Source: Planctomycetaceae bacterium (GTDB lineage Bacteria; Planctomycetota; Planctomycetia; Planctomycetales; Planctomycetaceae). Taken from it: a stretch of DNA of 42,340 bases. Location of the stretch: NCBI GenBank assembly GCA_029259845.1, contig JAJDEI010000172.1, forward strand, positions 1 to 42,340. The letters run 5' to 3'. The notes under the pieces are model-generated. The model had not been told where the DNA came from. It made no database searches and saw only the letters and a list, made by a program, of their open reading frames with translations. Every line of letters begins with the position of its first letter. Within the stretch, counting starts at the first letter, position 1. The position numbers were made by a program, and so were the translations under genes. Of this stretch, positions 18,145-26,602 are shown one piece after another.

Positions 18145-20078
18145 AGCTTCCACCATTGCAGGCGGAGGGTGTCGATGAGCCGATGCAGGCCGACCCACCA
18201 AATGCGGCGCTCGCCGGCGTCGATGAGGGCCACGCCCCGCATTCCGTCCCGCGTCCAACCGGGAAGCGTGCCGTCAACGTCCGCTTCGACGACGAAGACG
18301 TTCTTGCCACCGACGACTTCCGTTGCAGGCGGAATCTGGTCAATGTGACACGAGTGATGCAGTTCGGGACGCGCTTGCAGGGCGAGCTGGCCGGTCTGTC
18401 CGGCGGCGAGGTAGGCGGCTGCGTATTCGGGAACATGCAATTCGGCCGTCCAGCGGCCCTCCGGGGCGAACTCCAGCAACGGCTCGCCGAGCGGGACAAC
18501 GGATCCGATGCGCGGCTTCAGATCGCCCGACAGGATCAACCCGTCCTGGGGGGCGAGGACCTGTGCCCGCTGGAGGCGGGAATTCACCGCCCTCAACTCG
18601 GCCCGCGCCACGTTGTGCTCAGCTTGTGCCAACGCGGCTTTCGTCAAGTCCTTTTCGCCGACGGCACGCGCCAAGGCAACCTCGGCGATGCTCAGTTGCG
18701 CCAGGAGCTTCTCCTGTTCGACGAACAGGTCTCGGGTGTCGAAATCCAGCAACGGCTGACCAGCCACAACCTGGTCCCCCGGTGTGACATGCACCTCACG
18801 GATTACACCCTCAAACGGTGCCGCAATCTGGCGCGTGTCTCGAGTCGTCAACTCGCAGGGGATCGAAACGACATGTGTCCGGGTGCCCGTCACCAGCCAA
18901 CCCAGTACGGCCAGAACTGCGACAGCAACGAACTTTCGCCCCCACCTTCCCGCCCCCAGCCAACGGGCGGCCGATACTCGGACGTTCCGGCCAGCATGGG
19001 TCAGCACACCCTGCGTGGCCTTATCCAACAGGACCATGCCGGATGCCATGGGCTGTGCTGCCTCCTGGATCTTTGGGAGATCGTCCTGATGGAACCACTT
19101 GCCCGCAGCCGCGCGGATCGCCAGGATCGCCACACACCGGTCCTCGACCTTGAGCGGAATCGAAGCAACCGCGGAGGCTCCCGTTTCGGAGTGCCAGCGT
19201 TTGTGCAATCGGTGACCCGTGCTGCACGACGCGCCGGCTGACGGCTCATCCTGCTGAAAGCAGACGGGATGGCCCGCGTCGAGACACTCCTCCATCGCCT
19301 GTTCGATGATCAGTGTCCCCGGACTGCGCGGATAGAGGTTGTCCAGACCGGACACGCAAAGCGTGCGGACTCGCCGCCGCCGCACCAGACCCAGGCAGAC
19401 CTGTTCACATCCCAGCTTCGTCTTCAGTTGATTGGCGAAGGCGAAGGCGAACTCGTGAAGATTCTCATACGAAGCCGCCTTCGCGATGCCGGCTGCGCTC
19501 GGCGAACTGACGGAGGGAGGCGCGGCTTGCGCTCGGTCAAACGAAGCCGCCAGCATGCTCACAACGGAACAAAGCGAACTGAGCTCGGCCAACCGCGCTT
19601 CGGCCACCGCCTTGTGGGGACACGGCGTGACGACCGCCAGGGCGCCGTTGGAGCCGCCCGGCCCCTCCGACAGCGGGACAGCCATCGCGGCCAGTTGTTG
19701 CGGGGCTCCCGGGACGTCGTACAACTTGGCGACGGCCACGTTCTTGTAGCAGGCACTGAGCAGCAGGCCCTCACACAGCCGGCCCCACGTGGATTCCTGA
19801 GCTTTCGATGTTCCGGCTTGCTCAAGGAACCGCGTTGCCGAACGTTCGATTTGAACAGCCGCGTATGGGGCATCGAAGTGCGCAGCGAGCGCGTGAATCG
19901 CGGCTCGGTAAAACTGTTGCGGCGTGCCGCTCTCCTGTCGGGCCCGCTCCAGGACAGCAGGGACCGTCCCAGTGACCGGTCTTCCGGTTGCCTGTGCGCC
20001 GGTGGCCGGTCTTCCGGTCGCCGATCTTGCAGCGGCCGCTTCAGGGCCGTCGGCTTCTTTCGGAGGGCACGCGTTCAT
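18141..20078 (-). CDS. GAF-domain membrane protein with periplasmic HlyD-like adaptor
   Basis: A 645-residue protein. An N-terminal low-complexity part (TGRPATGAQATGRPVTG) is followed by two GAF-like regions (about 50-180 and 205-355), a single membrane helix (RKFVAVAVLAVLGWLVTGT, about 381-399) and a HlyD-like part: barrel half IAAPFEGVIREVHVTPGDQV, hairpin helix rich in Ala and Glu (455-505), and LAPQDGLILSGDLKPRIGSV. The GAF regions would be cytosolic and the adaptor periplasmic. The start is taken as the ATG at 20078; a TTG lies 9 bases upstream. Its stop overlaps the start of the M50 gene, a mark of translational coupling, and the PilZ gene is 50 bases upstream. A ligand sensed by the GAF part may gate export. 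Confidence 0.85.
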   Translation of the reverse strand: MNACPPKEADGPEAAAARSATGRPATGAQATGRPVTGTVPAVLERARQESGTPQQFYRAAIHALAAHFDAPYAAVQIERSATRFLEQAGTSKAQESTWGRLCEGLLLSACYKNVAVAKLYDVPGAPQQLAAMAVPLSEGPGGSNGALAVVTPCPHKAVAEARLAELSSLCSVVSMLAASFDRAQAAPPSVSSPSAAGIAKAASYENLHEFAFAFANQLKTKLGCEQVCLGLVRRRRVRTLCVSGLDNLYPRSPGTLIIEQAMEECLDAGHPVCFQQDEPSAGASCSTGHRLHKRWHSETGASAVASIPLKVEDRCVAILAIRAAAGKWFHQDDLPKIQEAAQPMASGMVLLDKATQGVLTHAGRNVRVSAARWLGAGRWGRKFVAVAVLAVLGWLVTGTRTHVVSIPCELTTRDTRQIAAPFEGVIREVHVTPGDQVVAGQPLLDFDTRDLFVEQEKLLAQLSIAEVALARAVGEKDLTKAALAQAEHNVARAELRAVNSRLQRAQVLAPQDGLILSGDLKPRIGSVVPLGEPLLEFAPEGRWTAELHVPEYAAAYLAAGQTGQLALQARPELHHSCHIDQIPPATEVVGGKNVFVVEADVDGTLPGWTRDGMRGVALIDAGERRIWWVGLHRLIDTLRLQWWKL

Positions 20079-20128
20079 GTGGTCCAACGGGTTTCGTCAG
20101 AAAAACTGGTCACGGAATGCGATTGGAG

Positions 20129-20539
20129 TCAATGAGCGTCAACGGTTGCTGCCGCCAGGTCGATCTCTTCAAAGAAGCGGAACCCGCATTCGAAGGTGCT
20201 CTCCTGGACCATGCGGCAGCGCATTCCGCGAGCCAGGACCGGCTGGATGTTCACGTGGGCCTTTTCAAAGACACACCAGAAGATGTCACCCGCCAGAATC
20301 GGTTGCGCCGTCAGGACCATGCATCCGCCGTTGGAGATGTCCTGCGTGACGCCGTGGACGACCGACAGGTGACGCGCGCTGCAATTGCCCGGCCGGATTT
20401 CCACCTTGGTGCGAATGTCCAGCCGTTCGCTGGCCCGCTGGGCGACGAATGCTGCGTGCGTGTTCTGTCCCAGTTCGTGGAGCGATTCCAGGGCGTCGCT
20501 GATCTCGAACACGTCTTCGCGTTGAAGTTGATCGAACAC
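20129..20539 (-). CDS. PilZ-domain protein (possible c-di-GMP receptor)
   Basis: A cytosolic protein of 136 residues. The PilZ motifs are RASERLDIR (R-x3-R with spacing suited to c-di-GMP binding) and DISNGG (D/N-x-S-x-x-G), followed by a beta barrel (ILAGDIFWCVFEKAHVNIQP) and a closing ESTFECGFRFFEE strand. The start chosen is the GTG at 20539 (V/M-FDQLQREDVFEISDALESL) because GGAGAG lies upstream; the frame is open to a GTG at 20644. It is the first gene of a likely operon with the GAF-HlyD and M50 genes, so it may tie export to c-di-GMP levels. Confidence 0.85.
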   Translation of the reverse strand: MFDQLQREDVFEISDALESLHELGQNTHAAFVAQRASERLDIRTKVEIRPGNCSARHLSVVHGVTQDISNGGCMVLTAQPILAGDIFWCVFEKAHVNIQPVLARGMRCRMVQESTFECGFRFFEEIDLAAATVDAH

Positions 20540-20932
20540 GTCGCAACTCTCTCCGTTGGGGAACTCTCGGTCTCGAATCGGGCCTGCGCCGCTGCCGACG
20601 ATTTCGATCGTGCGGCTGGTCAGGCATCGATGTGTCGGATTCACGTCTCAGGTGGCAAGAATAACGACAGGCAACCGTAGCTTTCAGTCGGGCGACATGC
20701 TTCTTTTTTGCAACATAGTCAAGACGGATTCATCGGCCTGGGACTCCGACGTGAACGTTTGCCCCAATTGTTGAGGTTCAACCGGCTGAGTTTCCGGGGA
20801 TTTGTGCGGGGGAATCAGCTCATTCGAGAGTTTCCGCACTAGACTTGCGCGCTCATCCGACGGCCAAAGGCATGTTCCGCCCGGTCATTCCGACACTCGC
20901 GAGTCATGAGTTTTTCGATAGGAAGCCTCGTC
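20540..20932. promoter_or_regulatory. Divergent regulatory region of the export locus
   Basis: This 393-base gap separates the PilZ/GAF-HlyD/M50 unit (minus) from the HlyD/RTX unit (plus), so both promoters should lie here. I could not pick a convincing promoter box. AGGAAG, about 9 bases before the ATG at 20933, is the likely ribosome-binding site of the plus-strand unit. Confidence 0.5.
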
Positions 20933-21841
20933 ATGCACCGACTGTTCGCGTTGTTCTGTTTGGCAGGATTCTCGGGGATTCTGGCGGCGCCGGCACCGGC
21001 CCAGGGTCCTGTGCCGAGCGGTTCGGATGCGTTTTTCGAACCGGCATCGGCAACATCCGTGCCGGTGGAGGCCATGTTGCCGGGGGTTGTCGAGCCGCTG
21101 CAGCTGGTCACGCTTTCAGCCCGGCGGGACGGCATGCTGTTCAGCCTGAACGTCCGCGAAGGAGACCGGGTCGAAGCGAACCAGGTTCTGGCGGTGACTG
21201 ACAACCGGGAAGCAGTGGCCGCTCTGCGGGTTGCAGAAATGGCCGCCTCCGGCACAGCCTCCATCGACCGTGCGAAGAACGAACTGGCGATGGCGAAGCG
21301 CCATCGCCATCGCGTGACGCAGTTGTTCGCACATCAGGCGGTCTCGGAAGTGGAGATCGACCAGGCCACAGCGAATGTCCAAAAGGCGGAGGCCGCACTC
21401 AAACAGGCCGTCGAACAACAGCAGCTGGCCGGCTCTCAAAAAGAACTCGAAGCCGCCCGTCTGGAATCGTTCAACCTCCGCGCCCCATTCGCCGGACGTG
21501 TGCTCGAAATCGTGGGCAAGCGCGGCCAATCGTTGGCCCGGGTCGATCCTGTTCTCACGCTGGCAAGTCTGAAACGGCTGCGTGTGGAGCTGCACGTGCC
21601 GGTGACCTGGTACGGTCGACTGCGGCCGGGCGATTCCTGCTCCCTGGCGGCTTCAGCTCCGGTCGGCCAGATCCTGTCGGGAACCCTGGTCTCCTGTGAG
21701 CCGGTGATTGACGCGGCGACGCAGACATACCGATGCGTGTTTGAAATCGGCAACGACGACGAACGCCTCCCCGCCGGCTTCACCGTCCGCCTGGCCAAGC
21801 CGGATTCTCCCCGAACCGCCTCCGCAAAGTGGGGACGGTAG
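20933..21841 (+). CDS. HlyD-family periplasmic adaptor (membrane fusion protein)
   Basis: A 302-residue protein with a signal peptide (MHRLFALFCLAGFSGILAA, cleavage near PAPAQG). The layout is that of an RND/ABC periplasmic adaptor: lipoyl half ARRDGMLFSLNVREGDRVEA, a coiled-coil hairpin (residues about 95-180, RHRHRVTQLFAHQAVSEVEI), second lipoyl half FNLRAPFAGRVLEIVGKRGQ, and a beta-barrel domain (RLRVELHVPVTWYGRLRPGD). An ATG at 20906 is also possible but the one at 20933 has a better ribosome-binding site. It is shorter than classic HlyD proteins. The gene lies 84 bases before the RTX protein gene and is probably co-transcribed with it. Confidence 0.88.
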   Translation: MHRLFALFCLAGFSGILAAPAPAQGPVPSGSDAFFEPASATSVPVEAMLPGVVEPLQLVTLSARRDGMLFSLNVREGDRVEANQVLAVTDNREAVAALRVAEMAASGTASIDRAKNELAMAKRHRHRVTQLFAHQAVSEVEIDQATANVQKAEAALKQAVEQQQLAGSQKELEAARLESFNLRAPFAGRVLEIVGKRGQSLARVDPVLTLASLKRLRVELHVPVTWYGRLRPGDSCSLAASAPVGQILSGTLVSCEPVIDAATQTYRCVFEIGNDDERLPAGFTVRLAKPDSPRTASAKWGR

Positions 21842-21925
21842 GAGATCGGCTCCGCGGGGGATTTCATTGGCATCTGCGGGACGTCGAGCTCTCACTCGGT
21901 ACCCTCGTGACAGGAAGCAGAAAAC

Positions 21926-24900
21926 ATGGCCGCCAAGTCGAACACGCCTTCCGAACAGGACGACGGCCAGGCCCCGGACAACGCAAAGCGGGCGGGCCTG
22001 AAGCTCGACACGCTGGAGCCGCGCATCCTGCTGTCGGCAACGTGGATCGAAGCCGATACAGGCGATGAGATCTCTGCTCCGACAGACGAAGCCGAGGTTT
22101 TCAACGGCACTGAGGGGGCTGACGTCGCAGACGCGCTGGGCGGGGATGACGAGCTGTTCGGCTATGGCGGGGATGACACGCTCGCAGGAGGCGACGGCAA
22201 CGACCTGCTCGACGGCGGGACGGGCAACGACTCGCTTTCCGGCGGCGACGGTTTTGACCGGTTGTTCGGCCAGGCGGGCGACGACGAACTGGATGGCGGT
22301 GCCGGCAACGACTGGCTGTTCGGCGGTGACGGTAACGATGCGTTGCAGGGCGGCGAAGGGAATGACTTGCTCTTTGGCCAAGCGGGTGACGACAAACTGG
22401 ACGGTGGCAACGGCAACGACTGGCTGCTCGGCGGCGACGGCAATGACACGCTCCAGGGCGGCGACGGATTTGACATTCTTATCGGCCAGGCGGGCGACGA
22501 CACGCTCGATGGAGGTGCCGGGACTGATTGGCTGCTCGGCGGCGAAGGCAACGACACGCTGCAAGGCGGCGAGGGAAATGATCTGCTGCTCGGCCAGAAC
22601 GGCAACGACTGGCTGTTCGGCGGTGACGGTAACGATGCGTTGCAGGGCGGCGAAGGGAATGACTTACTCTTTGGCCAAGCGGGTGACGACAAACTGGACG
22701 GTGGCAACGGCAACGACTGGCTGCTCGGCGGCGAAGGCAACGACACGCTGCACGGCGGCGAGGGGAATGATCTGCTGCTCGGCCAGAACGGCAACGATCA
22801 CCTGGATGGCGGCGAGGGCAACGACCTGATGGCCGGCCAGAATGGCAACGACACGCTCCAGGGCGGTGGCGGCGACGACCGGCTCTACGGCGGTCTCGGG
22901 AATGACGCGCTCGACGGCGGAGCGGGCAACGATGCGCTCACCGGGGGCGATGGTTTCGACCGGCTGTACGGTCAGGCAGGCGATGACATACTGGACGGGG
23001 GCAACGGCAACGATTGGCTGCTCGGCGGCGAGGGCAACGACACCTTGAGAGGTGGTGACGGATTCGACCTGCTGGTTGGCCAGGCCGGCGACGACAACCT
23101 CGACGGGGGCGCCGGGAACGACTGGGTGGTCGGTGTTGCCGGCAGCGACACGCTGAAAGGCGGTGAGGGGAACGACCTCGTCATTAGCGTGGACGGGGAC
23201 GATACGCTCATCGGCGATGAGGGTAACGACACCCTGTACGCTCTGGCCGGCGACAACACGCACGAAGGCGGTGCCGGAGACGATCTCATCATCGGCGGCA
23301 CGGGGGAAGACGTCGCCGTCTACTCGGGCAAATGGACCGACTACACCGTCACCGAAAACGACAACGGCACGTACACGATCACCGACAATCGCCCTGATTC
23401 GCCCGACGGGACCGACACCGTGGCGAACATCGAGACCTTCCGCTTCGCAAACGGTGAGGTCACTTGGGACGATCTGCCGAGCGACGGTCCCACCGATCTC
23501 GACCTGCCGCAGAGCACGGTCGCCGAGAATGCGGCCGACGGGACGACGGTCGGCACCGTCCAAGTCACCGATCCCGACGCGCTCGACACGCACACCTTCA
23601 CGCTGGCTGACGACGCCGACGGCCGTTTTGCGGTCGATGCCCAGACCGGCGAGATCACCGTTGCGGATGGTTCGCGGCTGGACTACGAGCAGGCCGCCAG
23701 CCATGATGTGACTGTGGAAGTCACCGACGCGGCCGGCAACACCTATGCCGAGACACTCACGATCTCCCTCACCGACGTGAATGAGGTGGCCACCGATCTC
23801 GACCTGCCGCAGAGCACGGTCGCCGAGAATGCGGCCGACGGGACGACGGTCGGCACCGTCCAGGTCACCGATCCCGACGCGCTCGACACGCACACCTTCA
23901 CGCTGGCCGACGACGCCGACGGCCGTTTTGCGGTCGATGCCCAGACCGGCGAGATCACCGTTGCCGACGGCTCACGGCTGGACTACGAGCAGGCCGCCAG
24001 CCACGACGTGACGGTGGAAGTCACAGATGCGGCCGGCAACACCTACGCCGAGACACTCACGATCTCCCTCACCGACGTGAATGAGGGAATCATCACCGCC
24101 GACGATCAGTATGTCACGTCCGAAGACACGCCTGTCACAACGGGGAACGTGCTAGCGAACGACTACGATTTGGATGGCGATGATATCTCCATTTCACAAT
24201 TCACACAGCCGGCCAACGGGACGGTTGTCTACAACGGCGACGGGACCTTCAGTTACACGCCGAATGCCGACTTCAGCGGCACCGATGAGATCACCTACAC
24301 CGTGACCGACGGTCACGGAATGACCGCCGAGGCAACGATCACGTTTGATGTCGCCGCGGAAGCGGATGTCGCCGAACTTTCCGTGCAGCCTGCGATGGGC
24401 TACATGGGCGCGACTGTGCCGCTGCAGATCGATGCAAGTGTGACCGACGTGGATGGCAGTGAGACGTTGTCCGTCGAGATTTCGGGCCTCCCGGAAGGTG
24501 CGTCGCTGTCGGCGGGAACGCCCGGCGCCGACGGCGTCTGGACGTTGTCCGCGGACGATCTTGACGGCCTGCATCTCAGCCTGCCCAATCGCGGGACCGG
24601 CGATTTTGAACTGGAAGTGACGGCCATCACCACCGAAGCGAATGGCGACACGTCCAGTATCTCCCAGGATCTGTTGGTGGAAGTGGTGTGGATTCCCCGG
24701 GACGACGCCGGCGAAGACGCTTCGGGGCTGCCAGCCGGCCATGGCCCGCCGATTCCGCAGGGGAACGATGACGTTGGTCCCAGCGAAGCGATGCCGGAAG
24801 GGAACCCGTCCTCATTCGACCTCCCCGTTTCGGCGGCAATCACGAACCCCGACCCGATGGACGCTCCCGGCATCCAATTCGTCGAAGACGTGCAGATTCC

Positions 24901-25189
24901 CCATCAGCCGATTCAGACGAACTGGGCGGAGATCGACTTGGGTGAACCCCGCGAGGTCGGCCAAATCGGCGGCACCGATCCCGACGATCCGCAGGCGGCA
25001 CTTGTCTCAGATCACGGGCCGGTCGGCCAAAGTGAAACGACGGGAGCCGAGGACACCGCTCCTCAATCCGAAGTTTCGCAGGGCCGGTTCGCCTGGATCT
25101 GGGGCCTGGCCCGCGCCTACGGCGGAATGCGGCAGGAGGCAACACCGGAGGAGGATCACTCCCGCGATCCGGTGAGAGGCCGGAACTAG
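21926..25189 (+). CDS. LEPR-x-LLS surface protein with RTX repeats and cadherin-like domains
   Basis: A 1087-residue exported protein. The N-terminus has no classic signal peptide but holds LDTLEPRILLSATW (LEPR motif at 30-33, LLS at 35-37), known from large exported planctomycete proteins. Residues about 62-455 are a long array of RTX nonapeptides (GGxGxDxLx, for example GGDGNDTLQ, GGAGNDWLF), which bind calcium and fold into parallel beta-rolls. Two nearly identical cadherin-like domains of 100 residues follow (about 523-722), each with TVAENAADGTTVGTVQVTDP and LDYEQAASHDVTVEVTDAAG. An Ig-like/cadherin domain (SEDTPVTTGNVLANDYDLDG) comes next, then a less typical C-terminus. It is expected outside the cell as an adhesin or matrix protein, exported by the adaptor system beside it. 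Confidence 0.9.
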   Translation: MAAKSNTPSEQDDGQAPDNAKRAGLKLDTLEPRILLSATWIEADTGDEISAPTDEAEVFNGTEGADVADALGGDDELFGYGGDDTLAGGDGNDLLDGGTGNDSLSGGDGFDRLFGQAGDDELDGGAGNDWLFGGDGNDALQGGEGNDLLFGQAGDDKLDGGNGNDWLLGGDGNDTLQGGDGFDILIGQAGDDTLDGGAGTDWLLGGEGNDTLQGGEGNDLLLGQNGNDWLFGGDGNDALQGGEGNDLLFGQAGDDKLDGGNGNDWLLGGEGNDTLHGGEGNDLLLGQNGNDHLDGGEGNDLMAGQNGNDTLQGGGGDDRLYGGLGNDALDGGAGNDALTGGDGFDRLYGQAGDDILDGGNGNDWLLGGEGNDTLRGGDGFDLLVGQAGDDNLDGGAGNDWVVGVAGSDTLKGGEGNDLVISVDGDDTLIGDEGNDTLYALAGDNTHEGGAGDDLIIGGTGEDVAVYSGKWTDYTVTENDNGTYTITDNRPDSPDGTDTVANIETFRFANGEVTWDDLPSDGPTDLDLPQSTVAENAADGTTVGTVQVTDPDALDTHTFTLADDADGRFAVDAQTGEITVADGSRLDYEQAASHDVTVEVTDAAGNTYAETLTISLTDVNEVATDLDLPQSTVAENAADGTTVGTVQVTDPDALDTHTFTLADDADGRFAVDAQTGEITVADGSRLDYEQAASHDVTVEVTDAAGNTYAETLTISLTDVNEGIITADDQYVTSEDTPVTTGNVLANDYDLDGDDISISQFTQPANGTVVYNGDGTFSYTPNADFSGTDEITYTVTDGHGMTAEATITFDVAAEADVAELSVQPAMGYMGATVPLQIDASVTDVDGSETLSVEISGLPEGASLSAGTPGADGVWTLSADDLDGLHLSLPNRGTGDFELEVTAITTEANGDTSSISQDLLVEVVWIPRDDAGEDASGLPAGHGPPIPQGNDDVGPSEAMPEGNPSSFDLPVSAAITNPDPMDAPGIQFVEDVQIPHQPIQTNWAEIDLGEPREVGQIGGTDPDDPQAALVSDHGPVGQSETTGAEDTAPQSEVSQGRFAWIWGLARAYGGMRQEATPEEDHSRDPVRGRN
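22304..22735 (+). repeat. 297-bp-period segmental duplication within the RTX array
   Basis: Bases 22304-22438 recur at 22601-22735, a shift of 297 bases (11 repeat units of 27 bases). In these 135 bases I see only one difference (TTGCTC versus TTACTC). This is much closer than between other units of the array. Confidence 0.85.
23491..24090 (+). repeat. Tandem duplication of a 300-bp cadherin-like domain
   Basis: Bases 23491-23790 and 23791-24090 are direct repeats with a period of exactly 300 bases (100 codons). They differ at few positions, mostly third codon positions (for example CAAGTC versus CAGGTC), and encode almost the same protein. This suggests a recent duplication or ongoing gene conversion. 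Confidence 0.95.
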
Positions 25190-25281
25190 TCCGGCTTGTT
25201 CATGCCGGGCGGTTGATGCGGGCGTTGTCACACCAACTGGTGTCCTTGCCGCGCCGATCGCGGGGGAGCTGCCGCTGCCTT

Positions 25282-25517
25282 GCGGATCGTTCACCGCCCC
25301 CGGATCGCAGGGTTTTTGTTGTTCACCCCACGAACACGCCCCTGCCGCCCGTCGTGATTGGGAGGTTGGAGTTCAGCCTTGTGGCTTGCAACGCAAGCTA
25401 AAGCTTGAACTCCAACAGCACGCGACCATCGTTTGGCGGATCGTTTGGCGTCCCCGGATCGAAGGGTTTTTCGTTGTTCCACGCACCAACGCAGCCCCGC
25501 CACCCGTCGTCGTGACT
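25282..25517. repeat. Degenerate direct repeat (two units of about 80 bp)
   Basis: Unit 25282-25358 and unit 25436-25517 share GCGGATCGTT, CCCCGGATCG, AGGGTTTTT, GTTGTTC, CAC-AAC and CCCGTCGT in the same order with small changes. The palindrome at 25366-25415 lies between them. This looks like an old duplication of a non-coding block. Confidence 0.65.
25366..25415. repeat. Palindromic repeat, copy A (TTGGAGTTCA family)
   Basis: The 10-bp arms TTGGAGTTCA (25366-25375) and TGAACTCCAA (25406-25415) are exactly complementary, with an inner hairpin GCTTGC-AAC-GCAAGC. The outer motif followed by GCCTT recurs at 32489-32539. Confidence 0.75.
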
Positions 25518-25743
25518 CCAGTCGCAGTCGCACATGGGGCCGCAATTCTTTCAAGTGTCCGTGATCTATCGTACGACCGTAAGAAAATCGTTGGCTTAGC
25601 ATGTTGCGATGTAATCGGTGCACGCAGAGATCGCCGCTGCCCGCCGTTTGACCCGGTCGCGCGGGGGCCTAGAATGAGTGCCGGACGAATTCTGGTCTGC
25701 GCCGGTCGGCGTTGCTCACCCTCACTCGCCCCGGACCTGTGCC

Positions 25744-26466
25744 ATGCAACCGCGATTCCTCACCTCCTTGCCGGTCTTCAACGAAGGATCTCATGTGCTG
25801 GACGTGCTGGCCGAGGTTCGTCGGCATGCGGAGGATGTGTTGGTCGTGGACGACGGATCATCGGACCGTACGCCGGCACTGCTGGCGGAGACGGAGGGGG
25901 TGCAGATTCTCACGCATCCGGTCAATCGCGGATACGGCGCGGCTCTGGTCTCGGCATTTGAGTACGCCGTCAACCAGGGGTACGACGCACTGGTGACCAT
26001 TGACTGCGACGGACAACATGAGCCGCAGTTGATTCGTGAAATGGTGAAACGGCTGTTCTCTCCGACGGAAGAGCCGGTGGACATCGTCTCTGGCAGCCGT
26101 TACCTGCAGATTTTCGACGGCGACAGCTTCCCGCCGGAGGACCGCCGCCGCATCAACGTCGAGATCACGCAGCAGCTCAACATGCGGCTGAAATTGGATC
26201 TGACCGATACGTTTTGCGGCTTCAAAGCGTATCGCTGTGACGCTTTGCGGAATCTGTCGATTACGGAGACCGGATACGGGATGCCGCTGCAACTCTGGGT
26301 GCAGGCGGCCCGTTTGGGCATGAAGATCGTGGAGTTTCCGGTCCCGTTGGTCTATCTTGAGGAGGAGCGGTCGTTTGGTGGGTCGCTCGACGACGCGAAT
26401 CGTCGCCGTGCGCATTACCAGCAAATCATCGACCGGGAACTGGCGGCCTGCCCCAGCGAGCGCTAA
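25744..26466 (+). CDS. Family 2 glycosyltransferase (polyprenyl-phosphate sugar synthase-like)
   Basis: A 240-residue protein starting at the ATG at 25744 (MQPRFLTSLPVFNEG). The GT-A fold motifs are LPVFNEG, VLVVDDGSSDRT, the NRGYGAA helix, and the metal-binding DCDGQHEP (D-x-D). The later part includes GSRY, the DLTDTFCGFKAYRCDAL element and the GMPLQLWVQAARLGMKIVEF/P segment typical of dolichyl-phosphate mannose synthase-like GT2 enzymes. It lacks C-terminal membrane helices, so it is a soluble or peripheral type. It likely transfers a sugar to a lipid carrier for glycan assembly. No ribosome-binding site is obvious. It is followed after 136 bases by the BshC-like gene. Confidence 0.9.
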   Translation: MQPRFLTSLPVFNEGSHVLDVLAEVRRHAEDVLVVDDGSSDRTPALLAETEGVQILTHPVNRGYGAALVSAFEYAVNQGYDALVTIDCDGQHEPQLIREMVKRLFSPTEEPVDIVSGSRYLQIFDGDSFPPEDRRRINVEITQQLNMRLKLDLTDTFCGFKAYRCDALRNLSITETGYGMPLQLWVQAARLGMKIVEFPVPLVYLEEERSFGGSLDDANRRRAHYQQIIDRELAACPSER

Positions 26467-26602
26467 TGGACCGTCACGGTGAGTTTTCCGGTTTGGATGT
26501 TTAGCCGCGACCGTTAGGGAGCGGACACTAACGAGCGAACCCCGGCCCGCGACAATCCGTCGCATCTGATCCTGTGCCGACGACACGAGAGAGGCGAATT
26601 GC

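Larger units (their letters stand above)
25190..25743. other. Gap after the RTX gene, rich in repeats
   Basis: These 554 bases hold no supported gene. They contain the degenerate direct repeat at 25282-25517 and, inside it, the palindrome at 25366-25415. The glycosyltransferase promoter should lie at the right end; no clear boxes were seen. Confidence 0.45.

Noticed and set aside
20640-20690. Possible sigma-54 promoter (TGGCAAG...) in the divergent region
   Set aside because: The second half of the -24/-12 pattern does not match and the spacing is wrong.
22108-23300. Regular 27-base spacing that might suggest a CRISPR array
   Set aside because: The repeats are in frame and encode RTX nonapeptides; there are no unique spacers and no cas genes.
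22162-23893. Long open frames antisense to the RTX repeats
   Set aside because: They are repetitive mirrors of the RTX codons (Ser/Pro-rich or Val/Ala-rich) and only reflect the repeat structure.
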